In this document: positions 13,625 to 20,560 of the stretch, piece by piece
Position numbering within the stretch: the first letter of the stretch is position 1
Layout of the letters: each line of letters begins with the position of its first letter
Assembly: GCA_964504625.1 (NCBI GenBank)
Contig: CAZDEK010000001.1
Coordinates: 1-29,825, forward strand
DNA from: CAZDEK01 sp964504625
GTDB taxonomy: Bacteria; Patescibacteriota; Saccharimonadia; CAILAD01; GCA-016700035
Length of the DNA: 29,825 bases
Direction of reading: 5' to 3'
The notes under the pieces: generated by a model
Databases searched by the model: none
Told to the model about the DNA's origin: nothing
Seen by the model: the letters and a program-made list of their open reading frames with translations, nothing else
Made by a program: the position numbers and the translations under genes

Positions 13625-15320
13625 TAGCTTGACCGGCTCGCATGTCAAAGCTCGCTATGGGATTGTGCGACTACTCGAAATTATCCCTGGGCTGGCAACT
13701 TGGCTCACGGTGTTTCTGCCAATAATCTTGGCAATATATCAGCCGGTTGTGGTGGCATACTTCATTATTGCGTACGATCTGTACTGGTTACTCAAGTCGT
13801 TTCGTATGAGCGCGGCTTTACTAGTAGGGCATCGGCGTTTACGCATACAAACTCATATTGACTGGACGGCGCGTCTACAGCGCCTTCAGGCTGCTAGTGA
13901 ACAGACAATTGATGATTTAGCGGCTGAGATTGAAGCCGATAAGTCACGACTAGGTTGGCGCTGGATGGTATCGCGGCGCTTGCGGCGTCAGCATGAGCTC
14001 ATGAATCAGAAGATTGTCGAGCTTGATAATCTCCGGAACTATGTAAGCTCGAAACGCATAACGAGGCCTGATGATGTTATTCATGTGGTAATACTTGCCA
14101 CATATAATGAAACACTCGAGACGCTGAGACCCTCTCTGCGAGCCCTAAGTAATGTCCACTATGATCTCTCAAAGATCTGGTTTGTCGTGGCTTACGAAGA
14201 ACGGGGAGGTGAGCAGGATAAAGCGAGAGTAATGACCCTCAAGGAGGAATTTGGTAGTCGGTTTGGTAAATTCCTCCTCTATCAACATCCAGATGGGGTA
14301 GTTGGTGAGGTTAAAGGTAAGGGTGCGAACATCACGCATGCCGGACGGCAAGTCCTCCAGCTAATTCAGAACAGCAAAATCGATATCAAAGATGTAATTG
14401 TTACTACGCTTGACGCTGATCATCGACCAGACCCAGCTTATTTCCAGCATCTTACCTACGCTTTTATTACGTCAGATACGCCGAAGCTGTATGCATATCA
14501 ACCGATTCCGATGTTTTTCAATAATATCTGGGATGTGCCTGCACCTATGCGTGTCCTTGCGACTGGAAACTCGTTCTGGGTGATCATTAACTCTGTGCGA
14601 CCTCATTTATTGCGTAATTTTGCTGCTCATGCGCAACCCTTAGAAGCCTTGATTGAGACTGATTTCTGGTCAGTGAATACCATCGTTGAAGATGGACATC
14701 AGTTCTGGCGGAGCTTTTTCAGGTTTGACGGCCAATACCGTGTCGAGCCAATATATGCACCTATCTATCAGGATGCTACCTTGGCCTCAGGGTATTTTCG
14801 AACATACAAGAATCAATATCTTCAGCTCCAACGTTGGGCGTATGGAGTTTCTGATATCCCTTATGTAGCTATTCAGAGTGCTCGTCATCCTAAGATTCCT
14901 TTGGGATCCCGGATTGTGAATATGTGGCGTTTATTTGAGGGGCATTACTCATGGGCGACGGCTCCATTGATTCTGACGTTTGTAGCTTGGTTGCCGCTCT
15001 ATTTGAACCCAACCTTTAAATATACTGTCTTAGCGCATCAGTTACCGATTATCGCCAGCCAGATCATGACAATTGCGCTACTTGGTATGTTCATTACGAT
15101 CTGGCTGTCGATTTTGTCTTTGCCGCAGAGGCCTAAGCATGTCAAGAAAATTAAAAATGTTGTCATGATATTGCAGTGGGTGCTCTTGCCGGTGGTGGCA
15201 CTGAGTTTTGGGGCTCTTGCGGCAATTGACGCTCAGACACGCCTCATGCTTGGTAGATATTTAGGTTTTCGAGTGACGGAGAAGGCGACGAAGCATATTG
15301 ATGCGGAAACTACAGCATGA
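13611..15320 (+). CDS. processive-type family 2 glycosyltransferase (membrane)
   Basis: 569 aa. Two N-terminal membrane helices (about 25-62), then a cytoplasmic GT-A domain. It has the motifs of cellulose/hyaluronan-synthase-like enzymes: ATYNE (163-167) at the nucleotide-binding start, TTLDADHRPDP with the D268-x-D270 metal motif, TIVEDGHQFWR with the catalytic-base type E360-D361, and QLQRW (Q405-x-x-R-W409). A 70-residue basic helical insert (about 85-150) precedes the catalytic domain. The C-terminus holds about four more membrane helices (440-550). It would polymerise a sugar from a nucleotide-sugar at the membrane. It overlaps the preceding gene by 14 nt and the WecA-like gene by 4 nt (ATGA). 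Sugar specificity cannot be read from the sequence. Confidence 0.85.
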   Translation: MARVNSLTGSHVKARYGIVRLLEIIPGLATWLTVFLPIILAIYQPVVVAYFIIAYDLYWLLKSFRMSAALLVGHRRLRIQTHIDWTARLQRLQAASEQTIDDLAAEIEADKSRLGWRWMVSRRLRRQHELMNQKIVELDNLRNYVSSKRITRPDDVIHVVILATYNETLETLRPSLRALSNVHYDLSKIWFVVAYEERGGEQDKARVMTLKEEFGSRFGKFLLYQHPDGVVGEVKGKGANITHAGRQVLQLIQNSKIDIKDVIVTTLDADHRPDPAYFQHLTYAFITSDTPKLYAYQPIPMFFNNIWDVPAPMRVLATGNSFWVIINSVRPHLLRNFAAHAQPLEALIETDFWSVNTIVEDGHQFWRSFFRFDGQYRVEPIYAPIYQDATLASGYFRTYKNQYLQLQRWAYGVSDIPYVAIQSARHPKIPLGSRIVNMWRLFEGHYSWATAPLILTFVAWLPLYLNPTFKYTVLAHQLPIIASQIMTIALLGMFITIWLSILSLPQRPKHVKKIKNVVMILQWVLLPVVALSFGALAAIDAQTRLMLGRYLGFRVTEKATKHIDAETTA

Positions 15321-16372
15321 TATATTTTGTAGCCTTTTTAGCAAGCTTTCTTCTCGTTCTTATCATGACCCCTTGGGTGAAAAGTCTCTCTGAGAGGATA
15401 GGAGCCGTTGACCACCCAGCGGAAGCTGCCCGGAAAGTTCACCAAAAAATCATGCCACGTGCAGGGGGAATTGCAATTGCAAGCGCGTTCGTTATTCTCA
15501 GCTTGATTCTGTTTCCAGGCGCGCCTACCCAGGCATATTGGGGGGCATTAACGGCGAGCTTAATGGTTTTTGCGATCGGCCTGGTCGATGATATTCACCG
15601 CTTAAGTCCATGGGTGAAGTTGGTAGGGCAGTTTGGAGCTGCCTTGGTAGCGATTGTTGGGTTTGGGTTGTGGGTTGAAGTAATTTCGAATCCATTAGGG
15701 CAGCAAATCGCCTTAAACGCTACGCGGATTACATTTTTCCGCACAGCCATTCCTCTTGGCTCAATGCTTTTCAGCCTCATCTGGCTTGTAGGTATGACGA
15801 ATACTATTAACTTCCTAGATGGACTGGACGGCTTGGCGAGTGGAGTGAGTGCGATTGCCGCGCTCATCCTGTTCTTGGTGTCGATTAGTCCCAAAATAAA
15901 TCAGCCTGCAACAGCAATTCTTGCACTGATTTTGCTTGGCGCTAGTCTTGGTTTCCTGCGTTATAATTTCTTTCCAGCAAAGATCTTTCTGGGTGACAGT
16001 GGCGCCTATTTTCTCGGGATGATGCTGGGTAGCTTGGCGATTATCTCAGGTGCTAAGCTTGCAACTGCATTACTTGTTCTTGGCGTGCCAGTCATCGATG
16101 CTCTTTGGTCAGTTGTCCGTCGGCTTGCGAAGGGAAAGTCGCCCTTTTCGGCTGATCGTGGTCATTTCCACTACATCTTACTCGATGCAGGCCTGAGTCA
16201 GCGGCAATCTGTACTGGTGATTTATGGTCTCGCTTTAGCTTTTGGATTGGTGGCATTGATCGGTGGGGGGATGACAAAACTCTTGGCTCTCATTACATTA
16301 GCGATTATTGTTGCTCTTCTGATGGTGGCATTTACTTTGGCGCGCCGCCGCCGCGAGCGTCGCTCAGCTTAA
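15317..16372 (+). CDS. polyprenyl-phosphate sugar-1-phosphate transferase (WecA/TagO/MraY family)
   Basis: A 351-aa protein with about ten membrane helices. Family motifs in order: HPAEAARKVHQKIMPRAGGIAI (cytoplasmic loop with the substrate-binding Lys), VDD (D91-D92, metal-binding), NTINFLDGLDGLASG (N-x-x-N-x-x-D-G-x-D-G-L), FLGDSGA (D227), and DRGHFHY near 280-286. The last corresponds to the H-x-H-H motif of WecA-like enzymes, with Tyr instead of the final His. The enzyme couples a sugar-1-phosphate from UDP-sugar to undecaprenyl phosphate, starting a wall-glycan chain, which suits the adjacent processive GT2 and the O-antigen-ligase-like protein at 4814. WecA/TagO (GlcNAc) is favoured over MraY because no mur genes flank it. 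Confidence 0.87.
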   Translation: MIYFVAFLASFLLVLIMTPWVKSLSERIGAVDHPAEAARKVHQKIMPRAGGIAIASAFVILSLILFPGAPTQAYWGALTASLMVFAIGLVDDIHRLSPWVKLVGQFGAALVAIVGFGLWVEVISNPLGQQIALNATRITFFRTAIPLGSMLFSLIWLVGMTNTINFLDGLDGLASGVSAIAALILFLVSISPKINQPATAILALILLGASLGFLRYNFFPAKIFLGDSGAYFLGMMLGSLAIISGAKLATALLVLGVPVIDALWSVVRRLAKGKSPFSADRGHFHYILLDAGLSQRQSVLVIYGLALAFGLVALIGGGMTKLLALITLAIIVALLMVAFTLARRRRERRSA

Positions 16373-16379
16373 CGCTTGA

Positions 16380-16408
16380 TTGACCAAAAAGCTGATTTTT
16401 GCTAGGAT
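16380..16408 (+). promoter_or_regulatory. promoter of zinc-ribbon/L25 genes
   Basis: TTGACC (16380-16385), 17-bp spacer, extended -10 TGC-TAGGAT (16403-16408). One of the best promoters in the window; the leader of about 15 nt carries an AGAGGGAG ribosome binding site. Confidence 0.65.
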
Positions 16409-16429
16409 TAACCTCAAGAGGGAGCACCG

Positions 16430-16783
16430 TTGAGTCCAAAAGCATTGCAGGAATTGATTAATAATCTCAGGGTTTTCTACCGATGCCCATCTTGTAGTGC
16501 TGAGTATCAATCAAAGGATATTCGCTTTTTGGGTAAGGTGGAGGAGCATTGCTTCATGCAGCTCAACTGCCAAAAGTGCTCTCTACCCGTGCTTGCAACA
16601 GTGCTCTTGAGCCATGAGCTCAATGTACCGAAACGGAATCGCCGGAAAGTTCAGTCAAGAGCCAGACTCGGAGCTGATCTATCGAGACGCGAGCGCAGCC
16701 GTTTTCAGGCTAAGGGAGCAATTAGCGCTAGCGAGATCGCTGAGTTTTATGCGTTCTTGCAGACTGACGGCGGCAAAGTCTAA
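16430..16783 (+). CDS. zinc-ribbon protein of unknown function, 117 aa
   Basis: The start is TTG at 16430, chosen because AGAGGGAG lies about 6 nt upstream and no ATG occurs before the zinc-binding region. Residues 17-49 form a zinc ribbon: FYRCPSCSAEY (Cys19-x-x-Cys22) and LNCQKCSLPV (second C-x-x-C). The remainder is basic and helical (NRRKVQSRARLGADLSRRERSRF), ending in a region that looks like a predicted amphipathic helix (SEIAEFYAFLQTDGG). It might bind nucleic acid, given the ribbon and the basic patch, and it is 44 nt before the ribosomal protein L25 gene, with which it is probably cotranscribed. Function not known. Confidence 0.7.
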   Translation: MSPKALQELINNLRVFYRCPSCSAEYQSKDIRFLGKVEEHCFMQLNCQKCSLPVLATVLLSHELNVPKRNRRKVQSRARLGADLSRRERSRFQAKGAISASEIAEFYAFLQTDGGKV

Positions 16784-16827
16784 GTTTTTCGCTGCGGCGA
16801 ATTGGAATTACTACTAAAGGAGTTTTT

Positions 16828-17481
16828 ATGGAAAGTCAACGCTTGAGCGTTGCCCCACGCGAAGAGAAGGGGAAGGCCACCAAGCGCCTCCGGGCCGAAG
16901 GAAAAGTGCCGGGTGTTGTTTATGGTCGTGATGTAGACTCAAAGATTGTGAGCGTTGATAATCTTGAGCTGACTCGAGTGTTTCATCGGGCTGGGCATAC
17001 TGGTCTGATCGAATTGGCTGTAGGCGAAGCGAAGCCAGTGCACGTACTTATTAGCGAGCTGCAGACAAATCATCTGGGTCGGATCCAACACGTTGATTTT
17101 CACCAGGTTAAGATGGATGAAATTGTGCGAACTGAAGTTCCGATCCGTTTGGTGGGTGAACCACCGGCTGTCTTCAATTTGGGCGGCTCACTTGTTCAAG
17201 TATTAGAAGAAGTAGAGGTTGAGGCATTGCCAGCTGATCTCCCATCAGCCCTTGAGCTTGATGTGTCTGGTCTCGAAGAGCTTGAAACTAATCTCTCGGT
17301 CGCTGATCTGAAGCTGCCCAAAGGCGTAACTCTTCTCAGTGATGAACACGATATGATCTGCAAAATCGAATCGCCTCGTACTGAAGAAGAAATGGCTGAG
17401 CTTGATGCCGAAATGGGTGAGGAAGTACCAGCTGAGGCTGCCGAAGAAGGCGCTGAAGCAGAAGCTCCTGCTGAAGAGTAA
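16828..17481 (+). CDS. rplY: ribosomal protein L25 (Ctc/TL5 form)
   Basis: A 217-aa protein that binds 5S rRNA in the large subunit. Residues 1-92 are the L25 domain (RLRAEGKVPGVVYGRDVDSKIVSV, VLISELQTNHLGRIQHVDFHQV). Residues 95-185 are the second, TL5/CTC beta domain (VPIRLVGEPPAVFNLGGSLVQVLEEVEVEALP, LPSALELDVSGLE, LPKGVTLLSDEHDMICKI). The C-terminus is an acidic Ala/Glu tail, common in the long form. The start has a good AAAGGAG Shine-Dalgarno. A strong terminator follows. Confidence 0.95.
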   Translation: MESQRLSVAPREEKGKATKRLRAEGKVPGVVYGRDVDSKIVSVDNLELTRVFHRAGHTGLIELAVGEAKPVHVLISELQTNHLGRIQHVDFHQVKMDEIVRTEVPIRLVGEPPAVFNLGGSLVQVLEEVEVEALPADLPSALELDVSGLEELETNLSVADLKLPKGVTLLSDEHDMICKIESPRTEEEMAELDAEMGEEVPAEAAEEGAEAEAPAEE

Positions 17482-17497
17482 AAGAATCTGCTGAGAT

Positions 17498-17526
17498 AAA
17501 AAAGACCCCGGCTGGGGTCTTTTTTA
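17498..17526. terminator. bidirectional intrinsic terminator
   Basis: AGACCCC (17503-17509) and GGGGTCT (17514-17520) around GGCT, flanked by A-run and T-run so that the stem extends with A-T pairs on both sides. It lies between convergent rplY and nrdR and can stop both. Confidence 0.9.
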
Positions 17527-17575
17527 GTATTGAGTATGTACATAATGCATATGTTATAGCACATATAGTATGTAT

Positions 17576-18016
17576 TTAATACTTCGTAATCTCGGCTTTT
17601 ATATCTGATTTTGTCCGGAATTGCATGTGTGTTACAAGATAGCGCATGAATGCGTTGACATTAATTGGCTTCAGCGTTTCGAGGCATAGCCGCCGTAATA
17701 CTTCAGCACTTATCTCGTCTTGACCGCGCTGCATGATCTTCTGTTCGATCGTATCGATGACGTTTTCGACATCGGTCTCATCGAGATCTTCATAATCAAA
17801 CACCCTAAGGATGGAGCTAAATAAAAGAGAGCGCCGGTAGGGTGAAGTTTTGCTGCTGCTCACCACTTGGATAAAAGATAAATCCGGACGCTCATAGGTC
17901 GTTATGACCTTGCCACAGTTCGCACATCGACGTCGTCGCCATATCTGGCTTCCACCTCGCGTCGCGCGCGTATTTACCACCTCACTGTGGGGTGATCTGC
18001 ATTTCATGCAAACCAT
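17576..18016 (-). CDS. nrdR: transcriptional repressor NrdR
   Basis: A 146-aa ATP/dATP-sensing repressor of ribonucleotide reductase genes. Zinc ribbon Cys3, Cys6, Cys31, Cys34: MVCMKCRSPHSEVVNTRATRGG...RRRRCANCGKVITTYERPDL, which aligns without gaps to NrdR. That alignment fixes the first ATG (18016) rather than the one three codons later, because Cys3 is needed. The usual residues P-F between the first cysteines are replaced by M-K. An ATP-cone domain follows (about 49-137: VVSSSKTSPYRRSLLFSSILRVF..VENVIDTIEQKIMQRG). A CAATATATAG sequence matching the NrdR-box core lies just upstream, so it probably represses itself. No ribonucleotide reductase gene is in the window. Confidence 0.93.
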   Translation of the reverse strand: MVCMKCRSPHSEVVNTRATRGGSQIWRRRRCANCGKVITTYERPDLSFIQVVSSSKTSPYRRSLLFSSILRVFDYEDLDETDVENVIDTIEQKIMQRGQDEISAEVLRRLCLETLKPINVNAFMRYLVTHMQFRTKSDIKAEITKY

Positions 18017-18018
18017 GT

Positions 18019-18028
18019 CTATATATTG
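18019..18028 (-). promoter_or_regulatory. candidate NrdR box / -10 of nrdR
   Basis: The minus strand reads CAATATATAG, matching the core of the published NrdR-box consensus (C-w-A-t-A-T-a-T-w-G). It begins with TGA-CAATAT, a possible extended -10 (hexamer 18023-18028) ending 6 nt before the ATG, so the repressor would cover its own promoter. The outer bases of the consensus are not conserved. Confidence 0.45.
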
Positions 18029-18051
18029 TCATATTACTATAGGATCGTACA

Positions 18052-18099
18052 AGTGGATAACTTTAGAATGTTGTGGATAAGTGGAAAGATTTATCCGCC
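18052..18099. promoter_or_regulatory. cluster of DnaA-box-like 9-mers upstream of nrdR
   Basis: TGTGGATAA (18072-18080) is the exact complement of the consensus DnaA box TTATCCACA. AGTGGATAA (18052-18060) has one mismatch and the same orientation, exactly 20 bp (two helical turns) away. TTATCCGCC (18091-18099) matches 7 of 9 in the opposite orientation. All lie in the 128-nt gap between nrdR and the polymerase gene. Confidence 0.45.
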
Positions 18100-18105
18100 A
18101 GCTAT

Positions 18106-18146
18106 CGCTTAGTGTTCGCATTAACAGAAGAGAAACGCTTAGTGTT
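18106..18146. repeat. 11-bp direct repeat, 30-bp period
   Basis: CGCTTAGTGTT occurs at 18106-18116 and 18136-18146. The second copy runs into the polymerase stop codon (18145-18147). Adjacent to the DnaA-box-like cluster. Function unknown. Confidence 0.5.
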
Positions 18147-19431
18147 AGAGATAACGCTGAATCAGCTCGGTGTAGGTGGCCTTAAGATCCTTGGAAGCCC
18201 CAAATGGCACGCGCTTAATGATGAGGTCGTGCATATTCATCATGAGAGCCGGAATGAGGGTAAATTCGCCATAGGTGTCGTTGATCTGATCTGTCGCTTG
18301 TGCGATCTGTCGCTGGCGACTCACCACGGTATCGAAGAGCTCCAGTTGTTCAGGATTAGTGGGCTCCAATGCAAAGACTGACACCCCGAGCTTGGCAATT
18401 GGCTTATCTGATGGCTGGCGTGCAAACAATCGCATCATGGCGGCATAAATGTCATTGGTGGAGTAGAGGATGTTGCGGGTGCGCTCGCTCTTGTGCCAGT
18501 AGCCGCGGTCGTCGTACAGGAGCCAGAGCTGGGCGCCGCGGGCATAGGAGCCGTGGCGACGTAGGCGACGCCCTGTTTTCTCGGAGAGCTTCATGATGAG
18601 ACGGCTCAGCTCGTGCCGATCATCGGTCGCGATATGGATGGCGAAGTCATTGCCGAAGCTCTTGCGACCATAGCTGATACCGTCGACCTCCCAGCCGCGT
18701 AGACGGTGGTACCACCGATAGCCCTCGACGCTACGGAACACCTGGCGGTGTAGGGCTTCGACCGAGGCATCGAGAAATTCCAGAGGTGTGAAGATATCGC
18801 AGGCATTGAGACGAGCTTCATAGCGGTAATTGATGCCACACAGGTCACGCAAGGTGAGATTAGCTAGAGTAGAGCGTAGGTTTGCGGCCGTGATGACATC
18901 GAGACCATCAGGTTTGTGCAGGCTAGCGGCAGTTTTGGCGAGAAAGCGATTCGTGCCGAGGCCGATATTGACCCGCATGTAGTTGCCGAGCTCTTGGCGG
19001 ATGGTCTGCTTGATACGTCGTCCCAGATCAGGCAGGGGCTCGCGATGGATCTGCCGGCTTCTTGCGAAGTCAATGACGAACTCGTCAATTGACAGCGGTG
19101 TGAGGTCACTGGTGTAACGGTAGAGGAGAGCGTAGAGTCTGGCGTTTACATAGAAATATTTGTCCGGGTCGGGCATGAGAAAGACCATATCGGGACAGAT
19201 TGCACGCGCCTCGCGCACGGGTGTGCCGACGCCGATGCCGAGGGCTTTGGCTTCATATGAGGCAGCCAGCACGATGCCGCCTGGGGTGGTGTAGGAACAG
19301 ACACCAACGGGCCGGTTACGCAGGAGGGGGTTGGCCTGCTGCTCGATGGTAGCGAAGGCGCTGTTGAGATCAATGTGCATGACCTGGGGCTCGGCTTGAT
19401 TGAGATGAGGTGTTTCATTGAGGTAAGCCAT
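18145..19431 (-). CDS. Y-family translesion DNA polymerase (DinB/UmuC-like)
   Basis: 428 aa from ATG 19431. The palm domain has the catalytic carboxylates: Asp21 in VMHIDLNSAFATIEQQ and Asp116-Glu117 in PLSIDEFVIDF. The fingers region has GVCSYTTPGGIVLAASYEAKALGI (the A-S-Y-E-A-R/K pattern). A helix-hairpin-helix thumb (about 180-240; LTLRDLCGINYRYEARLNA) and a little-finger domain (265-380) follow. It copies past damaged bases. The longer open frame to 19566 is rejected because 19431 has GGAGG 9 nt upstream and lies inside the 3' end of the preceding small gene (17-nt overlap). It lacks an obvious beta-clamp motif that I can name with certainty. Likely damage-inducible, as judged from its partner genes. 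Confidence 0.9.
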   Translation of the reverse strand: MAYLNETPHLNQAEPQVMHIDLNSAFATIEQQANPLLRNRPVGVCSYTTPGGIVLAASYEAKALGIGVGTPVREARAICPDMVFLMPDPDKYFYVNARLYALLYRYTSDLTPLSIDEFVIDFARSRQIHREPLPDLGRRIKQTIRQELGNYMRVNIGLGTNRFLAKTAASLHKPDGLDVITAANLRSTLANLTLRDLCGINYRYEARLNACDIFTPLEFLDASVEALHRQVFRSVEGYRWYHRLRGWEVDGISYGRKSFGNDFAIHIATDDRHELSRLIMKLSEKTGRRLRRHGSYARGAQLWLLYDDRGYWHKSERTRNILYSTNDIYAAMMRLFARQPSDKPIAKLGVSVFALEPTNPEQLELFDTVVSRQRQIAQATDQINDTYGEFTLIPALMMNMHDLIIKRVPFGASKDLKATYTELIQRYL

Positions 19432-19672
19432 CGGAGATCGCCTCCAGGGTCCATTGCAGACTCTCGGTGTTGTAGCGCAGCCGCAAGGAGAGGCTGCCGG
19501 CCGAGCCTTCGAAGATGTGGTGCAAGACGCGCCCTTCGCGCTTCGGGTGAACGAGGCCGATCTCATTCATGGAGTAGTAGCGGCCACGCCATTTGATCTT
19601 CAGTGGCACGACAATGCCCTGTCCACGCTTCGAGACGGTGAGCACGTCCACGATTTCATTCACCTCATGCAT
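19415..19672 (-). CDS. small partner protein of the Y-family polymerase, 85 aa
   Basis: ATG 19672 is chosen because a consensus TATAAT ends 6 nt upstream and TTGAAA lies 18 bp further; the frame is open upstream but only through this promoter. The protein is small and beta-rich, with VVPLKIKWRGRYYSMNEIGL in its first half and LSLRLRYNTESLQWTLEAI in the second. The W-R-G-R-x-Y and R-Y-x-x-x-x-x-x-W-x-L pattern resembles small uncharacterised proteins (DUF6504-like) that accompany or end Y-family polymerases and ImuB in Actinobacteria; this resemblance is from memory and not searched. The gene overlaps the polymerase start by 17 nt, implying translational coupling and a shared job in lesion bypass. 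Confidence 0.75.
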   Translation of the reverse strand: MHEVNEIVDVLTVSKRGQGIVVPLKIKWRGRYYSMNEIGLVHPKREGRVLHHIFEGSAGSLSLRLRYNTESLQWTLEAISDGLPQ

Positions 19673-19678
19673 GATCTG

Positions 19679-19708
19679 ATTATACGAACAGTATACGAAC
19701 AATTTCAA
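19679..19708 (-). promoter_or_regulatory. promoter of the polymerase operon with tandem GTTCGTATA
   Basis: Minus strand: TTGAAA (plus 19703-19708), 18-bp spacer, TATAAT (plus 19679-19684), ATG 6 nt later. GTTCGTATA occurs twice in tandem with an 11-bp period (plus 19681-19689 and 19692-19700), between and into the promoter elements, so a bound protein would block RNA polymerase. GTTCG is the half-site of Gram-positive LexA boxes, but here the halves are direct, not inverted. Confidence 0.6.
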
Positions 19709-19718
19709 TAGCTTGGTG

Positions 19719-19724
19719 TATACT
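19719..19724 (+). promoter_or_regulatory. -10 of the SRAP gene (leaderless)
   Basis: TATACT ends 6 nt before ATG 19731. No Shine-Dalgarno. An in-frame GTG at 19713 lies upstream of the hexamer and cannot be on this transcript. Confidence 0.55.
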
Positions 19725-19730
19725 GACAGC

Positions 19731-20408
19731 ATGTGTGGACGATTTGCCTTAGCTGAAGCACGTGAGCTCAAGCAGCGCTTTCATACGAAGAACAGCGTGC
19801 CGGAAGGCGTGCGCCCGAATTTTAATGCTGCGCCCACCCAGGACCTGCCGGTGATCATCGAGACTGACGGTAAGCCGGAGATCAGGGTGATGCACTGGGG
19901 GCTAGTGCCGATCTGGGCGAAGGATAAGCCGCGGTTTGCGTTCTCGACCTTTAACGCCCGCGCTGCATCGCTGACTGAGAAGCCGATGTGGAAGAAGCTG
20001 TTTCCAGCGCGGCGCTGCCTCGTACCGGCGACGGGATTCTATGAATGGCAGAAGCGTGGCTCGGAGAAGCAGCCGTTTTATATCCATGCCGGTAAGGAGC
20101 CGATTTTTGCCATGGCCGGTCTCTATGACGAGTGGATTGATAAGGAGACGGGTGAGGTGTTTGATTCGTTTACCATCATCACGACTGAACCCAATCGAGA
20201 GATGAAGTCGATTCACGACCGCATGCCGGTGATACTAGATCGGGATGAGGAGGCAGTCTGGCTTGATCCGAAAGTGCAAGACGAGGGTGAGCTCATGCCG
20301 CTCTTAAATCCCTATGACTCCGAGATGGAACTCTATGAAGTCGATCGGAAGGTGGGGAATGTGCGGAATAATTCTGGCGATCTCATCAAGCCCCTCAATT
20401 CAGCTTGA
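19731..20408 (+). CDS. SRAP domain protein (YedK/HMCES-like)
   Basis: 225 aa; covalently traps abasic sites in single-stranded DNA, protecting forks. The start must be ATG 19731: Cys2 (MCGRF) becomes the N-terminal nucleophile after Met removal, and a longer frame would block it. The other catalytic residues are at the positions known for YedK: Asn75 (STFNARAAS), Glu105 (TGFYEWQK) and a His at 162 (SIHDRMPVIL). RPNFNAAPTQ and the core VMHWGLVPIWAKD are typical too. It is divergent from the translesion polymerase pair across a 58-bp shared promoter region, which suggests one DNA-damage response unit. tRNA-Val follows. Confidence 0.95.
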   Translation: MCGRFALAEARELKQRFHTKNSVPEGVRPNFNAAPTQDLPVIIETDGKPEIRVMHWGLVPIWAKDKPRFAFSTFNARAASLTEKPMWKKLFPARRCLVPATGFYEWQKRGSEKQPFYIHAGKEPIFAMAGLYDEWIDKETGEVFDSFTIITTEPNREMKSIHDRMPVILDRDEEAVWLDPKVQDEGELMPLLNPYDSEMELYEVDRKVGNVRNNSGDLIKPLNSA

Positions 20409-20433
20409 GTATTTGTCGGTTTCTAGATATAAT
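20405..20433 (+). promoter_or_regulatory. promoter of tRNA-Val
   Basis: TTGAGT (20405-20410, overlapping the SRAP stop), 17-bp spacer, TATAAT (20428-20433). The start is about 7 nt before the tRNA. Confidence 0.7.
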
Positions 20434-20447
20434 TACCTGCGTTTTAT

Positions 20448-20524
20448 GGGTCCTTAGCTCAGTTGGCTAGAGCGCTTCCTTGACGTGGAAGAGGTCAGAG
20501 GTTCGAGTCCTCTAGGACCCACCA
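20448..20524 (+). tRNA. tRNA-Val (GAC)
   Basis: Acceptor GGGTCCT/AGGACCC, discriminator A, encoded CCA (20522-20524). Anticodon stem CTTCC/GGAAG around TTGACGT, anticodon GAC. T arm CAGAGGTTCGAGTCCTCT. Confidence 0.96.
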
Positions 20525-20526
20525 TC

Positions 20527-20554
20527 TTGCGAGTTTATCAAAACCGACTATACT
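20527..20554 (+). promoter_or_regulatory. promoter of thrS-miaA
   Basis: TTGCGA (20527-20532), 16-bp spacer, TATACT (20549-20554). Transcription would begin near 20561, leaving a structured leader of about 170 nt before thrS. Confidence 0.55.
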
Positions 20555-20560
20555 GAAAAT

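Noticed and set aside
18073..18381. 102-aa plus-strand frame (MDKWKDLSASYRL...)
   Set aside because: Mostly antisense to the 3' end of the polymerase gene; no promoter or ribosome site, and composition is that of a shadow frame.
19432..19566. Longer polymerase frame reaching 19566
   Set aside because: The added 45 residues are the antisense-like third frame of the small partner gene; ATG 19431 has GGAGG and fits the family.
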